A DNA stretch of 14,535 nt from Leptolyngbya sp. SIO4C1 (GTDB lineage Bacteria; Cyanobacteriota; Cyanobacteriia; Phormidesmidales; Phormidesmidaceae), in NCBI GenBank assembly GCA_010671975.1, contig JAAHIA010000080.1, positions 1-14,535 of the forward strand, written 5' to 3'. The notes beneath the pieces are model-generated. The model had not been told where the DNA came from, ran no database searches, and saw only the letters and a program-made list of their open reading frames with translations. The position numbers were made by a program, and so were the translations under genes. Shown here piece by piece: positions 8,646 through 13,940 of this stretch; the stretch's first letter is position 1; each line of letters opens with the position of its first letter.

Positions 8646-9329
8646 CTACTTTTTGCGACGGCTAGCAATCGCAGCGAGACCCAGTCCCGCCAAGGCAGCT
8701 AGCATTGCTGGCTCAGGCGTACTCACGCGACGAAACGCAATCGGGGTGCCTATTTCACCACCCGTCGGCAATCGGAAGACATCTAGCGAATCAACCGCAT
8801 CAGCCGAGATTGTAACGGTTGAAACCACGGTACTGCCGGGTATAGGGAAGCTGGTTGGGCAGCCGTCTGGCTCATTCGTACCAAAAAATGCTTCAGGCTT
8901 GTAGGCCAGCATGATATCGCAGCTGGGCATTGCCAAATTACTCAAGTCCAGACTTGGCATCGCCTGATCGCAGGTGCCGAGTGCCGCTGCGCGATCGCGA
9001 TAGCTAAAGACGCTCAAATCGACGCCGGTCGCAGCCGGGCTAAACTCGTAGGCGCTGCTGCGCAGCAGCCTGCCTGAGCTGCCGAAAAACTGCTCCAAAT
9101 GCACATATTGCGAATTGGCTGAGCCGTTTGCTGAGACAGCGCAGTTTTCCATTTCTAGAAACGGAACGTTAGCGTTCCGGCTCACCTGAGCGCGATTGTC
9201 AAAAAAACCGGTAAACCAGTCCACAACCTGCTGCACCTGTTTAACAGGAGAGAGCGTAGCAGCGGTGGCAGGAGCACTTAGAGCAGCAACCAGTAAAGCC
9301 GTAACAGAAGCGATTCGTGAAGGGCGCAT
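8646..9329 (-). CDS. Exported PEP-CTERM protein with CpcT/CpeT-like domain
   Basis: A 227-residue exported protein. Residues 1-24 form a signal peptide (MRPSR, hydrophobic core, cut near ATAA-T). The end reads STPEPAMLAALAGLGL then ASRRKK, a textbook PEP-CTERM sorting signal (VPEP-like motif, helix, basic tail), recognised by an exosortase. Between them I see the order of a CpcT/CpeT domain: VDWFTGFFDNRAQ (37-48), QYVHLEQFF (74-82), a basic turn RLLRS, PSCDIML (135-141), GC at 156-157, and GSTVVSTVTISAD. C137 and C157 fall where the cytoplasmic lyase at 10533-11153 has C116 and C142. Four cysteines (63, 120, 137, 157) could form disulfides. I start at ATG 9329, the natural signal-peptide start; the TTG at 9359 lies inside the candidate -10 box. 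The secretion signals are clear; the lyase-like fold is inference, and bilin lyase activity outside the cytoplasm is not established. Confidence 0.83.
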   Translation of the reverse strand: MRPSRIASVTALLVAALSAPATAATLSPVKQVQQVVDWFTGFFDNRAQVSRNANVPFLEMENCAVSANGSANSQYVHLEQFFGSSGRLLRSSAYEFSPAATGVDLSVFSYRDRAAALGTCDQAMPSLDLSNLAMPSCDIMLAYKPEAFFGTNEPDGCPTSFPIPGSTVVSTVTISADAVDSLDVFRLPTGGEIGTPIAFRRVSTPEPAMLAALAGLGLAAIASRRKK

Positions 9330-9358
9330 AGGCTGACTCGATCTAGGAAAGCACCCCA

Positions 9359-9388
9359 ATTATTCAGTAAGTTCCCTGAGCCAATCAA
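9359..9388 (-). promoter_or_regulatory. Candidate promoter for the PEP-CTERM gene
   Basis: On the minus strand, TTGATT (plus-strand 9383-9388), an 18-base spacer and AATAAT (9359-9364) resemble a sigma-70 promoter. The start would fall near 9352, about 23 bases before the ATG at 9329. It suggests the gene can be transcribed separately from the upstream thf1 unit. Confidence 0.4.
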
Positions 9389-9422
9389 CCCAAGCCTCTG
9401 CTAGCTCACTAAATCTTAACCG

Positions 9423-9608
9423 TTAGCCCTTTTGTGCTTTCCAAGTACCGCCGTAAACGTAGTGCGGATTATTTTGGCTCACCTCAGGCCAGCAGGCATC
9501 GCAGACAAACTGCCACTGCCCAGACTGATCAATCTGCACGCGATAGAGCACGGCGGCCGTCGCCTGACAGCGATCGCACTGCTTTTGCCGCAGCCGGCGC
9601 TTACCCAT
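9423..9608 (-). CDS. Small four-cysteine zinc-ribbon-like protein
   Basis: A 61-residue protein with two CxxC knuckles, C11-DR-C14 and C36-DA-C39, spaced like a zinc ribbon, a basic N-terminus (MGKRRLRQKQ) and the tail NPHYVYGGTWKAQKG. I recognise the wording as that of a small conserved cyanobacterial hypothetical protein, but no function is known to me. Zn2+ binding is inferred from the cysteines; the basic start could suit nucleic-acid or ribosome contact. It begins 21 bases after the thf1 stop on the same strand, so the two are probably one transcript. The start is ATG 9608, with the purine-rich AAG directly before it and no stronger site. Confidence 0.8.
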   Translation of the reverse strand: MGKRRLRQKQCDRCQATAAVLYRVQIDQSGQWQFVCDACWPEVSQNNPHYVYGGTWKAQKG

Positions 9609-9629
9609 CTTGAGCCTAGACGCCTCGAC

Positions 9630-10406
9630 CTATGACTGGCCGGCCGCCTCGTTTTCTGAGGGCTCTGAAGTTTCTGCAGGCGTTGACTCAGTGGCCTCTG
9701 CTGTCGCCTGCTTAGCCTGGGCTCGCTGCTCGCGCTTTTTGCGCTCGGCCTCTAGCATATCCTTCATCACCTCCTGCGCTTGGACCATTTTTTCCAAGTT
9801 GCTGCGGTAGAGCTCTAGGTCTTTAAGCAGCTTATCGCTAGAGATATTGAGCGCTTCAATCAGCTCGCTGAGCAGAGCGTCGCGCTTTTCTTTATCTTCG
9901 AGTACCGCTGAGTCCACCGTTTCGACTAGCGTATACAGCCCAATCCCAAATAGACGGCTATATTTAAACCTTTCGCGCAGCGCGATCGCTCGCAGCGTAT
10001 CTTGCAGAATTGTCCCCCCGCCGGTTTGGGCCGATTGAAACTGCCGCTTGAGCGTTTCTAGCGAAAGCCCGTTCACCTCTGCCTTGATCACCTCAGCATC
10101 GCGACGATATTGCTCAGCACTGCCTTCAACCGCATTGCAGATAGCTGCAAAAATAGAGCTCACGTCTGACTCTGGCTGATAGCCTGTCATAAACCGATCG
10201 AAGCTGGTCACAACCCCTAGGGCGTAGATTGGGTCATAGACAAAATCTGCATTGACCGAGAGCAGATGCATCTCGACCATAAGCTCCTCTACAACGCGGC
10301 GATAGATCGCATTGAGCGGTCGCGTATGGTGAGCATAAAAGCTGCGCTTAGTATCGGAGACAGTACGAACGTTATTCACGGGCAGTGCGGATAGGTTTAA
10401 ACTCAT
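9630..10406 (-). CDS. thf1: Thylakoid formation protein Thf1/Psb29
   Basis: A 258-residue protein matching Thf1/Psb29 from its first residues: NNVRTVSDTKRSFYAHHTRP (11-30), IYRRVVEELMVEMHLLSVN and YDPIYALGVVTSFDRFM. The family assists photosystem II biogenesis and repair and affects stability of FtsH protease complexes at the thylakoid; plants have the orthologue THF1. The fold is all-alpha. Residues about 185-230 are a charged helix likely to form a coiled coil (KMVQAQEVMKDMLEAERKKR). The last 28 residues are an Ala/Glu/Ser/Thr-rich, acidic, probably disordered tail. The start is ATG 10406 with AGAGA just upstream. It is divergent from cpcT (126 bases) and followed by the zinc-ribbon gene, probably in one operon. 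Confidence 0.95.
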   Translation of the reverse strand: MSLNLSALPVNNVRTVSDTKRSFYAHHTRPLNAIYRRVVEELMVEMHLLSVNADFVYDPIYALGVVTSFDRFMTGYQPESDVSSIFAAICNAVEGSAEQYRRDAEVIKAEVNGLSLETLKRQFQSAQTGGGTILQDTLRAIALRERFKYSRLFGIGLYTLVETVDSAVLEDKEKRDALLSELIEALNISSDKLLKDLELYRSNLEKMVQAQEVMKDMLEAERKKREQRAQAKQATAEATESTPAETSEPSENEAAGQS

Positions 10407-10478
10407 TCTCTAATTGTGAGCGCGCTTTGCCAAGCATGGATCGCGGCTAGCGCGTCTTCAATGCGCCTTTAGTGTCAC

Positions 10479-10505
10479 TTTACCGCGCGCCTGAGACGCT
10501 ATGAT
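10479..10505 (+). promoter_or_regulatory. Weak candidate promoter for cpcT
   Basis: TATGAT at 10500-10505 is a good -10 box 27 bases before the cpcT ATG. The best -35 is TTTACC (10479-10484) with a short 15-base spacer, so the pair is weak. It lies in the 126-base divergent region shared with thf1. Confidence 0.27.
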
Positions 10506-10532
10506 GACGAGGCCTTACTTAGCTCATTATTC

Positions 10533-11153
10533 ATGTCTGCATCTTCAAGCTTAGCGACTCTTGGCAGGTATCTTTCCGGAGAATTCGAAAATCAGGCACA
10601 GGCGCAGGCAGATCCAACCTGGTATATCCGCCTGCGCGTTTGGCAGCGGCCGACACATCTGTTTGCCAGCGATAGTTTAACGCTTTTTTTAGAGCAGGCA
10701 AACGTAGTCTCTCAGCAGCCGCCCTATCGTCAGAGAGTTTTACGCTTGCAGCAAACTGGAGCCATGCTGCAGGGACAGTACTATGCGCTGAAGCAGCCGC
10801 TGGCCTTTCAGTATGGCGGCGAACAGCCCGAGCGTCTCGCTGCGCTGACGCCCGATGATTTGATCTTGCTGCCCACCTGTACGCTCGAGGTCACAGCCGA
10901 ACCTGCCGCTGCCAATCCTGTCTGGTTTAAGGCAGTCCCTCCCGCCGACAGGCTCTGCTGCTTCGACTATCAAGGGCAAAAAAAATATGTTCAGCTAGGA
11001 TTTGAAGTGGGCACCCGTCAGACAGCTGCCAACCAGGTCGAATTGCACATCTATGATAAGGGCATTGAGCCAGAAACCGGACGCGCGCTTTGGGGAGCCC
11101 TGATGGGTCCCTTTCGGCTGGTTAAACAGGCAGCCTATGGCATCCCTAGCTAG
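10533..11153 (+). CDS. cpcT: CpcT/CpeT-family phycobilin lyase, probably CpcT
   Basis: A 206-residue soluble protein of the CpcT/CpeT family, which attaches a bilin to a cysteine of a phycobiliprotein beta subunit. CpcT acts on the Cys-153-type site of beta-phycocyanin, an early step in phycobilisome assembly in the cytoplasm. The expected order is present: LGRYLSGEFENQAQA (10-24), WYIRLRVWQRP (30-40), LFLEQAN (51-57), PYRQRVLRL (64-72), LLPTCTLEV (112-120), C142/C143, and IYDKGIEPETGRALWG (173-188). Length is normal. CpeT-like paralogues look alike, so the exact substrate is not proven; no phycoerythrin gene is in view. The start is ATG 10533, giving the family N-terminus. It is divergent from thf1, and its stop overlaps the stop of the convergent STAS gene by four bases. 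Confidence 0.9.
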   Translation: MSASSSLATLGRYLSGEFENQAQAQADPTWYIRLRVWQRPTHLFASDSLTLFLEQANVVSQQPPYRQRVLRLQQTGAMLQGQYYALKQPLAFQYGGEQPERLAALTPDDLILLPTCTLEVTAEPAAANPVWFKAVPPADRLCCFDYQGQKKYVQLGFEVGTRQTAANQVELHIYDKGIEPETGRALWGALMGPFRLVKQAAYGIPS

Positions 11154-11509
11154 CCGGCAACGCGATCAGAGGAGCCAGCTAGCGCTTCCTCTTCAGTTTC
11201 ATAAATATCAAAAACTGAGTCCATCATTGTCACCTCGAAGACAAGCTTTGCCTCAGGATGGACGCTGCAAATGCGAAAGCTGCCATTAACCTGGTCAGCA
11301 TCTCTCATGCCAGCGACCAGCGCCGTCAGCCCGGAGCTGTCAATAAAGTTGACCTGGCTCAAATTCACAACGACGTGAGGCGACTTACCGGAAATACATT
11401 CCTGCAGCTTCAAGCGAAACTGCCAGGCCGTTGTGATATCTAGCCGCCCTACCGGTGCCAGAACCGTGATGCTTGCTCCGCTTGAGGACTTAAGCGTTCT
11501 CTGCTCCAT
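11150..11509 (-). CDS. STAS-domain protein, anti-sigma-factor antagonist type
   Basis: A 119-residue single STAS domain. After the beta strand ITVLAPVGRLDITTA (14-28) comes VVVNLSQVNFIDSSGLTALV (46-65), the conserved loop in which a serine of DSSG (residues 58-59) is phosphorylated by a partner kinase in SpoIIAA/RsbV proteins. Such proteins switch partners with an anti-sigma factor or serine kinase; no such partner is in this window. I use ATG 11509 (MEQRTLK). An in-frame GTG at 11521 adds four residues, but AGGAAG is only two bases before it and 14 before the ATG, so the start is unsettled. Upstream are two 11-bp tandem repeats. It lies downstream of hemF on the same strand after 134 bases. 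Confidence 0.87.
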   Translation of the reverse strand: MEQRTLKSSSGASITVLAPVGRLDITTAWQFRLKLQECISGKSPHVVVNLSQVNFIDSSGLTALVAGMRDADQVNGSFRICSVHPEAKLVFEVTMMDSVFDIYETEEEALAGSSDRVAG

Positions 11510-11565
11510 ATTGCCAACCACCGCTTCCTAACATCAGAAAATAAGCGCTTGCCTGGAACGCCTTT

Positions 11566-11587
11566 TGAGACATTCCTGAGACATTCC
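11566..11587. repeat. Perfect 11-bp tandem repeat upstream of the STAS gene
   Basis: TGAGACATTCC occurs twice without gap or mismatch (11566-11576 and 11577-11587). Minus-strand reading is GGAATGTCTCA twice. The period of 11 is close to one helical turn, placing both copies on the same DNA face, as tandem response-regulator sites often are. It sits 57-78 bases upstream of the STAS ATG. Confidence 0.7.
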
Positions 11588-11643
11588 ACCGTTAGGTTGC
11601 CCGGCCTAGAAAAAAATGAACAGAGTTTGCTGAAGTTATATCT

Positions 11644-12702
11644 TTAGCTTTTCTTATCTTGCAATTTCACTTCCCAGTTCACCCAGTCCTGCGGTTTGAG
11701 AAAGATATCGTATAGCTTGGCCTCAGGCGAATCAGCCTCAGGCTGATAGCTATATTCCCAACGCACCAGCGGTGGCAGCGACATTAGGATGGACTCGGTG
11801 CGACCGTTGGTTTGCAGGCCAAAAATGGTGCCTCGGTCGTAGACCAGATTAAATTCGACATAGCGACCCCGACGGTAGAGCTGAAAGTCGCGCTCACGCT
11901 CGCCATAGGGCGTATCTCGCCGCTTTTCAACAATCGGCACATAGGCTGGCAAGAAGGCATCGCCGCAGTCAATGGCAAAGGTAAACAGCTGCTCCCAGCT
12001 GCGCTGCGGCAGCTCACCCACCTGCTGGCTATGCTGCGCTGCCGGACCGGCCGGATCTGGACCGCGATAGAGCTCACCGCGACCGTCTTGATAGTCAAAA
12101 AAGATGCCGCCAACGCCGCGCGTCTCTTGACGATGCTTCAGATAGAAATATTCGTCACACCAGCGCTTGAAGTTAGGATAGTAGTCTTTATGGTGGCGAT
12201 CGCAGGCCGCTTTGATTGTCTGGTGAAACTGCACCACGTCGGCCTCAAACGGGTAGTAGGGCGTCAGATCAATGCCGCCACCAAACCACCAGACTGGGCC
12301 TGCCTCAAAGTAACGATAGTTGAGGTGAACGGTCGGCACGTAGGGACTATGCGGATGCAGCACCATTGAAGTGCCGGTCGCATAGAAGCCATGCCCTTTT
12401 GCCTCGGGACGCTGCATCAAAATAGAGGGCGGCAGCCGATCGCCCCACACCTCTGAAAAATTGACGCCGCCCTGCTCAAACACGTCGCCCTGTTTCATCA
12501 CGCGCGAGCGCCCACCGCCGCCATCAGGACGCTGCCAGCTGTCCTCTTGAAACTGACCGCTGCCATCCACGGCAGCCAGTTTTTGGCAAATCCGATCTTG
12601 AAGTCCTTTAAAGGCCTGACTCACACGCTCACGTGAATCGCTCGGCGGCGCTAGCTGAGGCGTTTGGGTCGTAGAAGATGCGGGCGCAGAAGCAAGGGTC
12701 AT
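11644..12702 (-). CDS. hemF: Oxygen-dependent coproporphyrinogen III oxidase HemF
   Basis: A 352-residue soluble enzyme that decarboxylates two propionates of coproporphyrinogen III to vinyls using O2, giving protoporphyrinogen IX for haem, chlorophyll and bilins. Clear motifs are GGGGRSRVMKQGDVFEQGGV (61-80), FYATGTSMVLHPHSP, VHLNYRYFEAG (125-135), WWFGGGIDLTPYYP (138-151), the family signature WCDEYFYLKHR through RGVGGIFFD (181-203), and YVEFNLVYDRGTIFGLQT (281-298). The conserved His in the HLNYRYFE motif and Asp in GGGIDLTP are present. Length is normal; the first 25 residues are a variable Ser/Pro-rich leader. The start is ATG 12702, with a weak Shine-Dalgarno. A 109-base leader is predicted from the promoter candidate at 12817-12845. 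It is a single gene by spacing. Confidence 0.96.
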   Translation of the reverse strand: MTLASAPASSTTQTPQLAPPSDSRERVSQAFKGLQDRICQKLAAVDGSGQFQEDSWQRPDGGGGRSRVMKQGDVFEQGGVNFSEVWGDRLPPSILMQRPEAKGHGFYATGTSMVLHPHSPYVPTVHLNYRYFEAGPVWWFGGGIDLTPYYPFEADVVQFHQTIKAACDRHHKDYYPNFKRWCDEYFYLKHRQETRGVGGIFFDYQDGRGELYRGPDPAGPAAQHSQQVGELPQRSWEQLFTFAIDCGDAFLPAYVPIVEKRRDTPYGERERDFQLYRRGRYVEFNLVYDRGTIFGLQTNGRTESILMSLPPLVRWEYSYQPEADSPEAKLYDIFLKPQDWVNWEVKLQDKKS

Positions 12703-12816
12703 ACGGATCTAAAACGGATGAGCGACAAACTTGGAAATTAAACCAGCGTAATCTAGGGCGATCGCGCCCAAATGATTTACTCATCGAATCATGATTTTGA
12801 GTGCTTTGCTGCACAT

Positions 12817-12845
12817 CTGATACACAGTGTGACAAAGTTTGACAA
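12817..12845 (-). promoter_or_regulatory. Candidate promoter for hemF, overlapping a 10-bp near-repeat
   Basis: On the minus strand, TTGTCA (plus-strand 12840-12845), a 17-base spacer and TATCAG (12817-12822) make a reasonable sigma-70 promoter. The -35 box lies in a tandem near-repeat, GTGTGACAAA/GTTTGACAAA (12827-12846), so a bound regulator would cover it. Transcription would begin near 12810. Confidence 0.38.
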
Positions 12846-13146
12846 ATTCTGAAGGACATGCTCGGCAGCTTTCTCTAGCATAGGCTGCTGTTAAGCAAAC
12901 CGATGCCTGAGTAGAATAGGAGACAGACAAACCGCCTACCGCCTGATTTAACTGAGGTTACGGCAGGTTTTGTAGTGGTGAGATGAGCGCTAAGCTCAGT
13001 CGCTAGAAGGTGGTCAATCAGATTAATATTTCTTAAGACGGATCTGACCAAGCTGCTACTAGTGGAGGATGTTGAGACAGGGATTGAGGCAAAGCTGCAG
13101 CAAGCCCGCCTAGCAACTGGTCGATGGCGCTGGCTAGCAGAGCCTC

Positions 13147-13153
13147 AAGGAGG
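13147..13153 (+). promoter_or_regulatory. Perfect Shine-Dalgarno fixing the SRPBCC start
   Basis: AAGGAGG lies nine bases before ATG 13163. It is the strongest ribosome-binding site in the window and argues for this ATG over the in-frame ATG at 13124, which has none. Confidence 0.8.
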
Positions 13154-13162
13154 AACATTCGG

Positions 13163-13765
13163 ATGATACTAAGCACTTGGTTCAGCTGTCTTTGGCGCAA
13201 GACCGGATCGCGACCGGCCACCGTGAGACGGCATCTAGAAAAAACTTATGAAGTGGTTACTACGGTTCCAGTAGAAGCTCTGTGGCAAAAGATTATTGAT
13301 CTAGCCGATATTGCCTCTTGGCATCCCTTGATTACGGCAACCAATGCGCCTATCGGACTCACGGCCAAGCCGGGTTTAATCTATCGCGTGTTTACTCGCT
13401 GGCTGCCGGTACCCACCAAAATTTTTGTCGAAAAAGTGCTGCCGGGCGAACTGCTAAGCGTGCGCGTCTTTCCGGTGCCGGGGCTGGAGGAGCGCGTGAC
13501 CTATCGCATTGAGTCAACCGTCTGCGGCACCTATGTCTCTTACTCAGTGACGCTGCGCGGCTGGCTATCGCCTCTAGCCTGGTCGGTGCTGCGGCCCTAT
13601 GCGGCCCAGGTGGCTTCGGCCCTAGTCCAGGCTGCGGAGCAGGCGGCTCAAGCGCCCATGCCGGTGCGGCGGCGGCCCTGCCAAGACTGGTTTGGTCTGA
13701 TTTTGGCCCTGAGCAGCAGCCTAGTTATGGGCTATCAGATAGTGGGCTGCCAGACGCTCGTTTGA
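13163..13765 (+). CDS. SRPBCC (START/Bet v1-like) family protein with C-terminal hydrophobic segment
   Basis: A 200-residue protein. Residues about 24-160 look like an SRPBCC helix-grip domain, as in polyketide cyclase or lipid-binding proteins: EKTYEVVTTVPVEALWQKI (26-44), DLADIASWHPLI (47-58), a beta-rich middle with PGELLSVRVF and EERVTYRIE, and a long C-terminal helix (residues 139-163). Ligand and function are unknown. Residues 176-196 are hydrophobic and could be a membrane anchor, leaving the domain in the cytoplasm since there is no signal peptide. The start is set by the perfect AAGGAGG site; a start at 13124 would add 13 arginine-rich residues. Its ATG overlaps the stop of a short upstream frame (ATGA). 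It precedes mrp on the same strand by 175 bases. Confidence 0.78.
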   Translation: MILSTWFSCLWRKTGSRPATVRRHLEKTYEVVTTVPVEALWQKIIDLADIASWHPLITATNAPIGLTAKPGLIYRVFTRWLPVPTKIFVEKVLPGELLSVRVFPVPGLEERVTYRIESTVCGTYVSYSVTLRGWLSPLAWSVLRPYAAQVASALVQAAEQAAQAPMPVRRRPCQDWFGLILALSSSLVMGYQIVGCQTLV

Positions 13766-13815
13766 ATATTGGCTTGCGAATCTTAGCCTGCGAATCCTGG
13801 CCGCTAGCCAACCCA

Positions 13816-13847
13816 GACGGGGGAACCCGTGATCAACTGCTCCCGTC
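13816..13847 (+). other. Two mutually exclusive hairpins upstream of mrp
   Basis: ACGGG (13817-13821) can pair with CCCGT at 13826-13830, leaving a GGAA tetraloop of GNRA type. Alternatively, the wider arm 13816-13823 can pair with 13840-13847 as an 8-bp stem with one G-T wobble. Only one can form at a time. A further stem, 13867-13889, encloses a HIP1 octamer. Pairing is seen by eye; a regulatory role is unproven. Confidence 0.35.
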
Positions 13848-13940
13848 AAACGTTAAGATTTTGAGAGGTCTGCTGCGATCGCGCAGATCCAACCGCGCTA
13901 TTTATCCCTGCTATTTTTTGGCTACGTTCCTTCATTTGCA

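Larger units (their letters stand above)
12703..13162. other. Non-coding region between hemF and the SRPBCC gene
   Basis: About 460 bases without a convincing ATG-started gene. It holds the hemF leader and promoter, a hairpin GGGCG/CGCCC around a HIP1 octamer (12756-12769), a TGAGC/GCTCA hairpin (12984-12998), and a -10-like TAGAAT (12912-12917) that may serve the plus-strand SRPBCC gene but lacks a good -35. A short open frame (13062-13166) is described among the findings. No RNA gene is recognised. Confidence 0.5.

Noticed and set aside
9330..9359. TTG start for the PEP-CTERM protein, adding ten residues
   Set aside because: It would place a polar leader before a good signal peptide and lies within the candidate -10 box.
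11812..12369. 185-codon plus-strand open frame opposite hemF
   Set aside because: It is antisense to the strongly conserved HemF motifs, shows no recognisable domain, and is expected from the GC-rich codon pattern.
13124..13162. Longer start for the SRPBCC protein
   Set aside because: The ATG at 13124 has no ribosome-binding site, whereas ATG 13163 has a perfect AAGGAGG nine bases before it.
13772..13799. Imperfect 14-bp tandem repeat (GCTTGCGAATCTTA and GCCTGCGAATCCTG) after the SRPBCC stop
   Set aside because: Only 11 of 14 positions match, and no further copies or partner features are seen.
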